From Granulicella mallensis (GTDB lineage: Bacteria; Acidobacteriota; Terriglobia; Terriglobales; Acidobacteriaceae), in assembly GCF_014203225.1 (NCBI RefSeq), contig NZ_JACHIO010000008.1, forward strand, positions 186,001 through 250,000: 64,000 bases of DNA, in the 5' to 3' direction. Under the pieces are notes generated by a model, which had not been told where the DNA came from, did no database searches, and saw only the letters and a list, made by a program, of their open reading frames with translations. Made by a program: the position numbers and the translations under genes. Shown here one piece after another: positions 17,520-24,798 of the stretch. Positions within the stretch are counted from its first letter, which is position 1. Each line of letters opens with the position of its first letter.

Positions 17520-17767
17520 GACTGACTCTCCTAAAATATTGCAAGGGAATAAAAGGCTCTACTTATTGCAATCGTGAATGCGGATGCGTTAATGACTAAC
17601 AAGCCAATGTGAATCGCAGGTTAGAAAATTGTCTTTAATGTGGGGTTTTACTGAGGTACGGACAAGTACAACAGGGGCTTCAGTCGCGAAGAAATTCTTT
17701 GCTGAGCGAGCATTCCCTCCGTGGCTGAACAGGCTGCGGAAAACTCTCAGGTAAGGAGAGAGTCTTG

Positions 17768-18058
17768 ATCTTTAGGGCCAAGGGCCCGTTTCATCCCAGC
17801 CTGGGGTGGAGCGGAGCAGCGAGCGGTTTCTAGCTCGCTGCCAGCGTAGCCCCAGGTACGGAATCAACTCGAAAGCAGAGGGCTGTAAGCCCGATTCATC
17901 GTGCACTGCACAGAAGATGAGTCGGGCTTACAGCCCTCAACTTCTACTCCTGCACTAACCTGGGGCGTCGCTCCCCGAGCCACCACGCTATCGCGTGTTG
18001 TCCCTGGTTCGCTGTGCCCCAGGCTGGTATGAAACGGGCCGTTGGCCCTAAAGATCAA
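17768..18058. repeat. Very long palindrome, family B copy 0
   Basis: About 290-bp inverted repeat. The outer arms (GATCTTTAGGGCC...GTTTCATCCCAGCCTGGGG at 17768-17807) pair with 18020-18057. Inside is a second inverted repeat built on GAGGGCTGTAAGCCCGATTCATC and its complement. The CCAGCCTGGGG and GGGCTGNAAGCC words also occur in the copies around 38996-39905. Confidence 0.85.
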
Positions 18059-18182
18059 ATGGGGGCTTTCCGCAATCTGTCTAGCAACACCAACAGGTCG
18101 GGACGGCGGGACTGAAGTCCCGCCCCTTCAAAGCAAAGGCTGTAACTAAGAACAAAAGCCAAATGACAACAAAAGCACTGAC

Positions 18183-18234
18183 AAAAACAAAAAGCAGGTA
18201 GTTCCGATTTGTCGGATACTACCTGCTGCTTTGC
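18183..18234 (-). terminator. Rho-independent terminator after htrA
   Basis: Read on the minus strand, an AGCAGGTAGT...ACTACCTGCT stem with a short interior hairpin is followed by a T-rich tract (CTTTTTGTTTTTG). It lies 57 bp past the htrA stop codon. Confidence 0.75.
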
Positions 18235-18290
18235 AGATGAGCTTTGATTGCGGTCTTACCCACTTACAGGAAGAGGTCCGTACAAGCTCC

Positions 18291-19508
18291 CTATACCGAC
18301 TGCCCGCTTGCGGTTTCCTTGGCATCCGAAAGTGTAACCTTCACGCTTATCTGCTGATGGCCCCGAAAGATAACCAGTGAGATCGTATCGCCTGCGTGAT
18401 GCGCATTGAGCACATTCGACAGGTCCTGGGGCGTCGTGATTGTCTGGCCGTCGGCTCCTACGATCAGATCGCCACCCAGCATGACCGGCGTGTTGCCCTC
18501 CCAGGCCTTCTGCGTGCCGCCATGCAGTCCAGCTCGTTCCGCTGCGCCGCCGGGAAGCACACGCTCAATCAGAATGCCGTATTCCGCAGGCAGACCGATC
18601 TGATCCGCGATGTCCGGGCCGATGGGCAGCGTAACGATATCGAGCGAAGGCCGGCGAACGTGACCATACTTCGCGAAGTCGTCCAGCACCGCCTTGGCGG
18701 TATCGATGGGGATTGCAAAGCCGATGCCGGCAGATTGATCTGCGCCGCCATTGGGGTTCGAGGCGATCAGTGTCGTGATCCCGATGACCTCGCCGCGCGA
18801 GTTCAGCAGCGGACCGCCGGAGTTGCCGGGGTTGACGGCAGCGTCGGTCTGGATGGCATCCTCGATGGGATTGCCCTCCTGCCCGCGGATGGAACGAATC
18901 GCCGAGATGATACCGCGCGTCATCGTTCCAGACAGGCCAAAGGGATTGCCGATGGCGTAGACACGCTGGCCTACCGTAAGCCCCTGCGAACCAGCCAGGG
19001 TGGCCGGAACGAGATTGGGTGCGTTTTCGATCTTGATGAGAGCAAGGTCATGGGCCTTGTCAGTCGTCAGCACCTTCGCCTTGTACTGGTGCTTGTCAGA
19101 GAGAGTCACCTCGACGCGCTGGGCGTTGTCGATGACGTGGTTGTTGGTCAGGATGAGGCCTTCCTTATTCAGGATGAAGCCGGAACCCTGTCCCTGCTGC
19201 GGAACTGGCCCGTAGAAGAAGTCGAACGCGACCGCAGTGCTGGTGATGTTGACCACTGAAGGAAGCGCACGCTTATAGACAGCGATGTTCTGCTGTTCCT
19301 CGGCGTCGAAGGCCGGGGCGGCGGCGGCTTCGGTCAGAGAGAAGCTCCCCGCGGGACCGCTGAGAGTAGCAGTTGTCGTGTTATCGAGGGGCAGGGAGTG
19401 ATGCAGCAGGCCAGCAAGCGCTCCCACCGGCATCATGCGGGTGGTGAGGTAGTAAAAGCCGCAGACAATCAGAAGTACGAGCAGAACGGGACGCAGTTTC
19501 ATCGGCAT
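18291..19508 (-). CDS. HtrA/Deg-type periplasmic serine protease
   Basis: 405 aa. An N-terminal hydrophobic segment (VLLVLLIVCGFYYL) with no obvious cleavage site suggests a membrane-anchored, DegS-like protein. The S1C protease domain has the triad His124 (TNNHVID), Asp154 (AHDLALIKI) and Ser230 (VNPGNSGGP). One PDZ domain follows at about 295-390 (YGILIERVLPGGAAERAGL, GGDLIVGADGQTITTPQDL). One PDZ rather than two favours DegS/HhoB-like over DegP. Likely role: quality control or stress signalling at the envelope. It runs toward its own terminator and is not in an operon with coaE. Confidence 0.92.
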   Translation of the reverse strand: MPMKLRPVLLVLLIVCGFYYLTTRMMPVGALAGLLHHSLPLDNTTTATLSGPAGSFSLTEAAAAPAFDAEEQQNIAVYKRALPSVVNITSTAVAFDFFYGPVPQQGQGSGFILNKEGLILTNNHVIDNAQRVEVTLSDKHQYKAKVLTTDKAHDLALIKIENAPNLVPATLAGSQGLTVGQRVYAIGNPFGLSGTMTRGIISAIRSIRGQEGNPIEDAIQTDAAVNPGNSGGPLLNSRGEVIGITTLIASNPNGGADQSAGIGFAIPIDTAKAVLDDFAKYGHVRRPSLDIVTLPIGPDIADQIGLPAEYGILIERVLPGGAAERAGLHGGTQKAWEGNTPVMLGGDLIVGADGQTITTPQDLSNVLNAHHAGDTISLVIFRGHQQISVKVTLSDAKETASGQSV

Positions 19509-19577
19509 TAACCTTGGCGGCGCCCTGGGAAGAGCGCGCTACTAGAATTTTAGCGTTTTCGGGGGTTGCGAGTAGAG

Positions 19578-20240
19578 TTACGGTTCAAATCGAGCCACCT
19601 GACACAACTCCCGCCAAACGACGCCAACCCGCTGCAGCAACGTTACGAGATCCCCGTTGTTCTGAATCACAAGGCACTCCGCTGCATGCGCCTCGTTCGC
19701 CGTCTGCATCGCGAGGCGCGCACGCGCATCGGCTTCGAGCGCTGCCCGCTCTTGAGGATCGAGCAAGCGGCCTGCGGCAGCCCGCTCCACAAACCGCGCG
19801 ATCTTCTGCTCCTCCGGCGCGGTCACCAGCACCATGCGGTCGAAGCGATCACGCCAGGGCTGGCTGGAGTTGCCGTACTTCGTCGTGAATAACAGAGCGG
19901 ACTCGACGATGACGATAGCATCCGGATGTTTGCGAGCAAGCCCTTTTATCAGGCGCGCCTGCTCGGCAATCACCGCCGGATGCACAATCGCGTTCAACTC
20001 CTCGACTCGGCCTTCGGTAAAAGCCAGCCGGGCCAGAACGCGGCGATCGAAGGCGCCGTCCTCCGCGACGACGGTCCCTCCGAAGTGCTCGACAATAGCG
20101 GCGTAGACAGGCTGACCGGGCTGCATCAACTTGCGCCCCATCTCGTCGGACGACAGCACCACGCCGCCGCGCTCGGCGAACATCCGCGCGACGGTCGACT
20201 TGCCGCTGCCGAGATCGCCCGTCAGACCGACGCGCAGCAT
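19578..20240 (-). CDS. coaE: Dephospho-CoA kinase
   Basis: 220 aa; last step of coenzyme A synthesis. P-loop GDLGSGKST at 8-16, SSDEMGRKLM, FDRRVLARLAF and NAIVHPAV are family landmarks, and IVIVESALLFTT follows where most homologues have DIPLLFE. Starts 4 bp after the folD stop on the same strand, so the two are co-transcribed and probably translationally coupled. Confidence 0.93.
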   Translation of the reverse strand: MLRVGLTGDLGSGKSTVARMFAERGGVVLSSDEMGRKLMQPGQPVYAAIVEHFGGTVVAEDGAFDRRVLARLAFTEGRVEELNAIVHPAVIAEQARLIKGLARKHPDAIVIVESALLFTTKYGNSSQPWRDRFDRMVLVTAPEEQKIARFVERAAAGRLLDPQERAALEADARARLAMQTANEAHAAECLVIQNNGDLVTLLQRVGVVWRELCQVARFEP

Positions 20241-20244
20241 CGTA

Positions 20245-21189
20245 CTACTTTCCGCTGCGCCGCATCTTCGCGGCCTTCACGGTATTGCTCATCAGCATGG
20301 CGATGGTCAGGGCTCCGACTCCGCCCGGTACGGGAGTGTAAGCCCCTGATAGCGCAAACGCCGCCGGATCGATATCACCGATGACCGTAGAGCCACGCTT
20401 CAAAAAGCCTTCGCGCCGCGCTTCATTGTTCGGGAAGAACTTCTCCACCTCGGCCGCATCGGTCAGGCGGTTGATGCCGACATCGATCAACGTCGCGCCA
20501 GGCTTCACCATCTCCGGAGTCACAAATCCCGCGCGCCCGATGGCCGCCACCAGGATGTCAGCCTCGCGCGCGATCTCCGCGAGCCCCTGGGTGCGCGAGT
20601 GGCAGACTGTCACCGTAGCCGAAGCATTGATCAGCATCGCGGCGATGGGCTTACCCACGATATTCGAGCGCCCGATAACGACAGCACGCTTACCCGAAAC
20701 AGGAATATCGCTGCGGCGAAGAACTTCCATGATGCCCGCGGGCGTGCAGGGTGCAAGCACCTGCGCGTCCGGAGCTCCGCTCAGCAGCCGCCCCGCGTTG
20801 ATCGGATGAAAGCCGTCTACGTCCTTCTCCGGCACGACGGCTTCCAGCAGGCGTTCCGTGTCGACGTGCTTCGGCAGCGGCAACTGGATGAGGATGCCGT
20901 CGATCTCGTCGCGCGCATTCAGTGAAGCGATCAGCTCCAGCAGCTCTTCCGTTGTGATGCTGGCGTCGGGAGTGTGCATCTCGGAGTAGATACCGAGCTC
21001 CCCACAGGTCTTTACCTTGCTGCGCACATAGATCTGCGACGCGGGCACATCGCCCACCAGCACGACCGCAAGCCCCGGCGTATACCCGGCCTCACGAGCT
21101 GCTACTACCTCGCGTGCAACTTCGGCTTTAATCTCGCCGGCTATCGCTACGCCATCCAGAACACGCGTTTTCATATCCAAATCGGGCAT
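20245..21189 (-). CDS. folD: Methylenetetrahydrofolate dehydrogenase / cyclohydrolase
   Basis: 314 aa from ATG 21189, chosen because AGGGGAA lies at a good distance and the residues upstream in the open frame do not look like family sequence. Motifs: SQIYVRSKVKTCGELGI with the catalytic lysine, DGILIQLPLPKHVD, PEKDVDGFHPIN, the NADP-binding VIGRSNIVGKPIAAML and C-terminal YTPVPGGVGALTIAML. It interconverts one-carbon tetrahydrofolates for purine, thymidylate and formyl-Met synthesis. Slightly longer than usual owing to an insertion near VEKFFPNNEARREGFL in the C-terminal part. Confidence 0.95.
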   Translation of the reverse strand: MPDLDMKTRVLDGVAIAGEIKAEVAREVVAAREAGYTPGLAVVLVGDVPASQIYVRSKVKTCGELGIYSEMHTPDASITTEELLELIASLNARDEIDGILIQLPLPKHVDTERLLEAVVPEKDVDGFHPINAGRLLSGAPDAQVLAPCTPAGIMEVLRRSDIPVSGKRAVVIGRSNIVGKPIAAMLINASATVTVCHSRTQGLAEIAREADILVAAIGRAGFVTPEMVKPGATLIDVGINRLTDAAEVEKFFPNNEARREGFLKRGSTVIGDIDPAAFALSGAYTPVPGGVGALTIAMLMSNTVKAAKMRRSGK

Positions 21190-21202
21190 TAAACCATTTC
21201 CC

Positions 21203-21391
21203 CTAACAGGTGTAGAGCCAGTCACTGATCTCGCACCATTTCCACGGGAAACGGCGCTGCTTGCCCCCTTCGCTTCCAGGAAGCGGGGAAACTGCTCTCA
21301 CTCCATCGTACCGCGCCTGCTTATGGCACTCTTCAACAAATGGAACAGTTTTTTCAATAGGGAATATTCGACGGAACAATTCATCATCCAT
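21203..21391 (-). CDS. Possible small protein upstream of folD
   Basis: 62 aa, MDDELFRRIFPIEKTVPFVEECHKQARYDG... A plausible AGGAG site lies a few bases before the ATG, the frame fills the gap before folD, and it ends 13 bp upstream of the folD start. No motif or family was recognised. It may be a real short gene in the folD-coaE transcript or a chance frame. Confidence 0.35.
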   Translation of the reverse strand: MDDELFRRIFPIEKTVPFVEECHKQARYDGVRAVSPLPGSEGGKQRRFPWKWCEISDWLYTC

Positions 21392-21470
21392 GCATCTCCT
21401 GCCGCGCAAATCAATCTAACTAATCAGGCGCAGAGATCAAGAGATATGCGTCTAAGACGAGGTGCACTGA

Positions 21471-21734
21471 ATGAGTGAAAGTTTCAACCAGCAGGACATC
21501 ACCTACGGAATTGAAAAGTTTAGCGCCAACGATCTCACCATGCTCCGCAACGAGCTTCTCCGGTCGGGCGTGGATTCCTTCCAGTCTGCGGAGATCGTGG
21601 CCAGTTTCCTGACCGGACGCGGCTACGGGTGCTCAACGCACGAAGCCCGCAACGCCGCCTCAAAGATTGAGGTCTATGGCTGCACCGCTGAGCGTATCCA
21701 GGCGGCCCTGGAGCTTGCAGCACGGGTGATGTAA
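21471..21734 (+). CDS. Small hypothetical protein
   Basis: 87 aa, soluble, no recognised family. Predicted mostly helical; two repeated Cys positions (YGCSTHEA, YGCTAERI) could form a pair. GAGGTG lies 7 nt before the ATG. It converges with the DUF5076 gene, the two stops being only 4 bp apart. Confidence 0.6.
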   Translation: MSESFNQQDITYGIEKFSANDLTMLRNELLRSGVDSFQSAEIVASFLTGRGYGCSTHEARNAASKIEVYGCTAERIQAALELAARVM

Positions 21735-21738
21735 GAGA

Positions 21739-22035
21739 TTACTGCAGAATCTCGCCTTCAGCATCATCGGTCGGCGACTCAATCTCCGCGTGGAATCCTT
21801 CCAGCATTCTTTCGAGAAACGCGTCAGCATCGAACTCCTTGCGATGCATCGACTCCGCGTTCACAATGTGGCGTGCAAGATCCGCAAGCACAATACCCCA
21901 CGCAAAGGGGTCGTCCCACGTGCCCGAGCGCAGGCTTACATGCTGCCCCTGCTCGGCGACCCACACGCGCAACAGCTCAAACGATGCCTTGTCCCGCACC
22001 GCCGCTGGCGGCGGATCCAGATATTTATTGCTCAT
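21739..22035 (-). CDS. DUF5076-like small protein
   Basis: 98 aa from the ATG at 22035, which has GGAGGG just upstream; the frame also opens 30 bases earlier but without a ribosome site. The pattern ELLRVWVAEQGQHVSL...WDDPFAWGIVLADLARHI is typical of the DUF5076 family, whose function is unknown. It follows plsX on the same strand with an 80-bp gap, so it may be read from the yceD-rpmF-plsX transcript. Confidence 0.65.
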   Translation of the reverse strand: MSNKYLDPPPAAVRDKASFELLRVWVAEQGQHVSLRSGTWDDPFAWGIVLADLARHIVNAESMHRKEFDADAFLERMLEGFHAEIESPTDDAEGEILQ

Positions 22036-22114
22036 ACAACCCTCCCGGTCAGGTGCCGCTGGCAACGGTGCGCTGACAGCCCGCGTTCATGACTGCCGAT
22101 AGTATCACTTGGAT

Positions 22115-23131
22115 TTAGCGTGCGCTGAGTGCGGTTTCGATTCCCTGGTTGACCTCAGCCTGCGCAAACTCCGCAGCCACCCGGATGCCGTTCATGATGG
22201 CGCGCTCGTTCGACGATCCGTGGCCTACGATGCTGACGCCGCGCACCCCCAGCAGGACCGCTCCGCCGTACTCCGAGTAGTCGAGCCGCTTCTTGAAGTC
22301 CGCAAAGGCCTTGCGCGAGAGCAGCGCACCCACTTGCGACGTAACCGTCGACTTCAGGCTCTCCTTCAGGGAGACGGTCAACAGCTTCGCCGTGCCTTCG
22401 CAGGTCTTCAGGGCGACGTTCCCCACAAATCCGTCGCACACGATGACATCGGCATGTCCGTTGAAGAGATCGCGGCCTTCGACGTTGCCGATGAAGTTGA
22501 TTCCCTTCAGCTCGCGCAGCAGCGGCAGCGTGTCGCGTGTGAGCGAGTTGCCCTTGCCGTCCTCTTCTCCGATGGAGAGCAGGCCCAGGCGGGGATTCGG
22601 AATGCGCAGCACGTTCTTCGCGTAGACATGGCCCATCACGGCGAACTGAACAAGATTTTCAGGGTCGGAGTCGACGTTGGCGCCGACATCGAGCAGCAGC
22701 GAGGGACGCCCGGTCGTCGTCGGCACAATGGTCGCCAGCGCGGGCCGGTCGACGCCCGAGAGCGAGCCCAGAACCATCTTCGCGGTGGCCATGGCGGCGC
22801 CGGTGTTGCCGGCAGTCACAAAGCCCGCGGCACGGCCTTCGCGCACCATCTTGAGTCCCACGCGCATGGAGGAGTCACGCTTGGAACGGACCGCCTGCGC
22901 GGCCTTGTCGTCCATGTTGATCCATTCACTGGCCTGGGAGATGAAAACGGGCAGACGCTCGCCCCTGGCGTAGGCCTTGAGGGCCTCGCGTAGTTTGGGA
23001 CGCAACAAATCTTCTGGCCCGGTCAGGTGAACGCGAACGTCCAATTGACGGCAGGCCAGAATGGCCCCGCGAATTTCAGGCTCGGGGGCCTTGTCGGATC
23101 CCATGGCATCGAGAACGATGTCGATCGGCAT
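22115..23131 (-). CDS. plsX: Phosphate acyltransferase PlsX
   Basis: 338 aa; makes acyl-phosphate from acyl-ACP for phospholipid synthesis. Family landmarks: DIVLDAMGSDKAPEPEI at the start, AGFVTAGNTGAAMATA, LLLDVGANVDSDPENLVQFA, LLSIGEEDGKGN, DVIVCDGFVGNVALKTCEG and GAVLLGVRGVSIVGHGSS. It is the third gene of yceD-rpmF-plsX, an order seen in many bacteria. Confidence 0.95.
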   Translation of the reverse strand: MPIDIVLDAMGSDKAPEPEIRGAILACRQLDVRVHLTGPEDLLRPKLREALKAYARGERLPVFISQASEWINMDDKAAQAVRSKRDSSMRVGLKMVREGRAAGFVTAGNTGAAMATAKMVLGSLSGVDRPALATIVPTTTGRPSLLLDVGANVDSDPENLVQFAVMGHVYAKNVLRIPNPRLGLLSIGEEDGKGNSLTRDTLPLLRELKGINFIGNVEGRDLFNGHADVIVCDGFVGNVALKTCEGTAKLLTVSLKESLKSTVTSQVGALLSRKAFADFKKRLDYSEYGGAVLLGVRGVSIVGHGSSNERAIMNGIRVAAEFAQAEVNQGIETALSAR

Positions 23132-23173
23132 AAACGCGCGCGGGCTACGACGCTTTCTTCAGAATTTGTAAGG

Positions 23174-23359
23174 TTACTCGGCGGTCTTGACAGCCAACAC
23201 GGCGCGTCCCTTGTACTCGCCGCACTTCTTGCAAGCGCGGTGAGGCAGCTTGCGCTCGTGGCAGGTCGGGCACTCGGAAACACCGGTGGGGGTCAGGAAG
23301 TCGTGGCTGCGGCGCTTGGCGGTGCGCTGCTTGGAGTGGCGCCGTTTCGGATTAGGCAT
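23174..23359 (-). CDS. rpmF: Ribosomal protein bL32
   Basis: 61 aa. MPNPKRRHSKQRTAKRRSHD is the standard basic start; the zinc ribbon CPTCHERKLPHRACKKCG keeps all four Cys. Lies between yceD and plsX on the same strand. Confidence 0.97.
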   Translation of the reverse strand: MPNPKRRHSKQRTAKRRSHDFLTPTGVSECPTCHERKLPHRACKKCGEYKGRAVLAVKTAE

Positions 23360-23447
23360 GGTATTCCTCTCAACATCGTTGGCCGGGAAGCGCTATTGCG
23401 TCTTCCAGTGGCCGAAGCTTGTTCAAAATATTCAAAAACTCACGGGC

Positions 23448-23996
23448 TCAGGCTTTCGGAGCGGCGATTCCAGCAAGCGCGTGCCAGCGGAGATCTACCG
23501 GCCGTTCCTCGCAGCCGCACGGGGCGGTATTGCGATTGGCGCCGCATTGCGGGCAGAGGCCTTTGCAGTCCTCCCGGCAGAGCGTCCGACCGGGCAGAGC
23601 CAGAAGTACCTGCTCACGCACGGCGTCCTCCAGCAGCAGGCCGCTCTCTTCATAATAACCGATTTCCGTCTCGTCTTCCGTAATTGCGTGCTCGCCGGGC
23701 TGATTATCCACGCCGCCGGGCCGGAAGATGAGGTCGAAGTCCCCGCTGAGGAACTGTTCGACGGGTTCGACGCACCGGGCGCAGAGCAGTTCAAACGTGC
23801 CGGCAAAGTGCGCGCGCAGACGGATATCGTCGACAAAGTCCTTGGGGCCGCGATGTTCGACGATCAGTTCGGCCTGGCCCTCGAGCTTCAAGGGACCAAT
23901 CTGGCGGACATCCTGGGCATAGTCGATCGCCCCCGCTGCGAGGCTTTCGTCCAGCTTGAGAGGCTCTTCGACGAGTTGTACGGGAGTGATGAGCAT
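23448..23996 (-). CDS. yceD: YceD/DUF177 family protein
   Basis: 182 aa. N-terminal variable part, then the DUF177 core with CARCVEPVEQFLSGDFDLIF, and a C-terminal zinc-ribbon-like CREDCKGLCPQCGANRNTAPCGCE. Family members are linked to 23S rRNA accumulation and sit upstream of rpmF, as here (88-bp gap). First gene of the operon; the divergent partner is the DtxR-like regulator. Confidence 0.88.
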   Translation of the reverse strand: MLITPVQLVEEPLKLDESLAAGAIDYAQDVRQIGPLKLEGQAELIVEHRGPKDFVDDIRLRAHFAGTFELLCARCVEPVEQFLSGDFDLIFRPGGVDNQPGEHAITEDETEIGYYEESGLLLEDAVREQVLLALPGRTLCREDCKGLCPQCGANRNTAPCGCEERPVDLRWHALAGIAAPKA

Positions 23997-24211
23997 GGAT
24001 TAAGGGTAGGACTTGCGGAGGGGGGAGTCAATGAGCCGGAATATGGGGTGGTGCATCCACAGGTATTGCGCAAGCCAAACGGGTAGCGAAGATTCAGATT
24101 TATCGCCCGTCCCTTCATCATGGTCGGGACGGGGGATGTTGCTGCAGGGCGCACTGAAACTGATGGCGCAAAGCTCTGCCCCCGAAGAGACGCGAGCGTC
24201 TAAAACTCAAC

Positions 24212-24222
24212 TTTGCGTCAAA
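24212..24222. promoter_or_regulatory. Candidate operator of the DtxR/MntR-like gene
   Basis: TTTGCGTCAAA is an 11-bp imperfect dyad immediately before the GAGGAGGGA ribosome site (24226-24234) of the regulator gene. Its place and the TTTG...CAAA shape would suit autoregulation, but the half-sites are short and no second copy was found. Confidence 0.25.
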
Positions 24223-24245
24223 CTAGAGGAGGGAGTGCATCAGAG

Positions 24246-24725
24246 ATGGCGAGAAGCCGGGAGCAGCTTGCGAACACGGAGTCCGTGGATAACTACCTGA
24301 AGGCGATCTTCCACCTGGGAGGCGGGCAGAAGGAACGCGTCAGCAGTGGAGATCTGGCGGAACGGCTTGGAGTCGCACCGGCATCCGTGACCAGCATGAT
24401 CCAGAAGCTCGCTGCTTCCACCCCGCCGCTTGTCGACTACGAGAGGCACTATGGGGTCTGCCTCTCACACGCCGGGAAGAGACGTGCGCTGGAGATTATT
24501 CGTCACCATAGGCTCATCGAGACCTTTCTTTACGAGGTCCTCAACTACCCCATCGACGAGATTCATGATGAAGCCGAACGCCTGGAGCACTTCATCTCCG
24601 AGACCTTCGAGAAGCGCATCGCGGATAAACTTGGGAACCCTCAGCTTGATCCGCATGGGCACTGCATCCCGTCTCTCGACGGGACGATGCCTGCGATCCA
24701 TCGAGTCACCTGCAACTGCGAATGA
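24246..24725 (+). CDS. DtxR/MntR-family metal-dependent regulator
   Basis: 159 aa from the ATG at 24246, 11 nt after GAGGAGGGA. Winged helix-turn-helix at about 10-75 (NTESVDNYLKAIFHL, SSGDLAERLGVAPASVTSMIQKLA) then the dimerisation and metal domain (IIRHHRLIETFLYEVLNYP, DEIHDEAERLEHFIS, LDPHGHCIP). The C-terminal SH3/FeoA-like domain of DtxR/IdeR is absent, as in MntR. It likely senses Mn2+ or Fe2+ and represses uptake genes; none is adjacent, so the metal and regulon are unknown. Divergent from yceD. Confidence 0.88.
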   Translation: MARSREQLANTESVDNYLKAIFHLGGGQKERVSSGDLAERLGVAPASVTSMIQKLAASTPPLVDYERHYGVCLSHAGKRRALEIIRHHRLIETFLYEVLNYPIDEIHDEAERLEHFISETFEKRIADKLGNPQLDPHGHCIPSLDGTMPAIHRVTCNCE

Positions 24726-24764
24726 GCCCTGCCGCAAGCGAGCTGCGGCGGTGCGTATACTCCG

Positions 24765-24770
24765 TATAAT
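24765..24770 (+). promoter_or_regulatory. -10 box upstream of DUF885 gene
   Basis: Perfect TATAAT, 28 nt before the chosen TTG start; transcription would begin near 24777 and place GGAG at 24788-24791 in the leader. No good -35 hexamer. Confidence 0.45.
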
Positions 24771-24798
24771 TCTCGAACGTCACCTCTGGAGTTCCTGC

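Larger units (their letters stand above)
17520..18290. other. 770-bp gene-free interval
   Basis: Besides the family B palindrome at 17768-18058 it holds a small REP-like hairpin at 18105-18124 (GGCGGGACT / AGTCCCGCC) and the htrA terminator. The first 250 bp upstream of the TonB receptor show no convincing coding frame; promoter elements for that gene are expected there but none stands out. Confidence 0.7.

Noticed and set aside
17520-17767. tRNA or riboswitch upstream of the TonB receptor
   Set aside because: No cloverleaf, anticodon arm or known aptamer pattern could be drawn.
24430-24798. N-terminal extension of the DUF885 protein across the regulator gene
   Set aside because: Overlaps a well-supported DtxR/MntR-like gene; a signal peptide, ribosome site and TATAAT box support the start at 24799.
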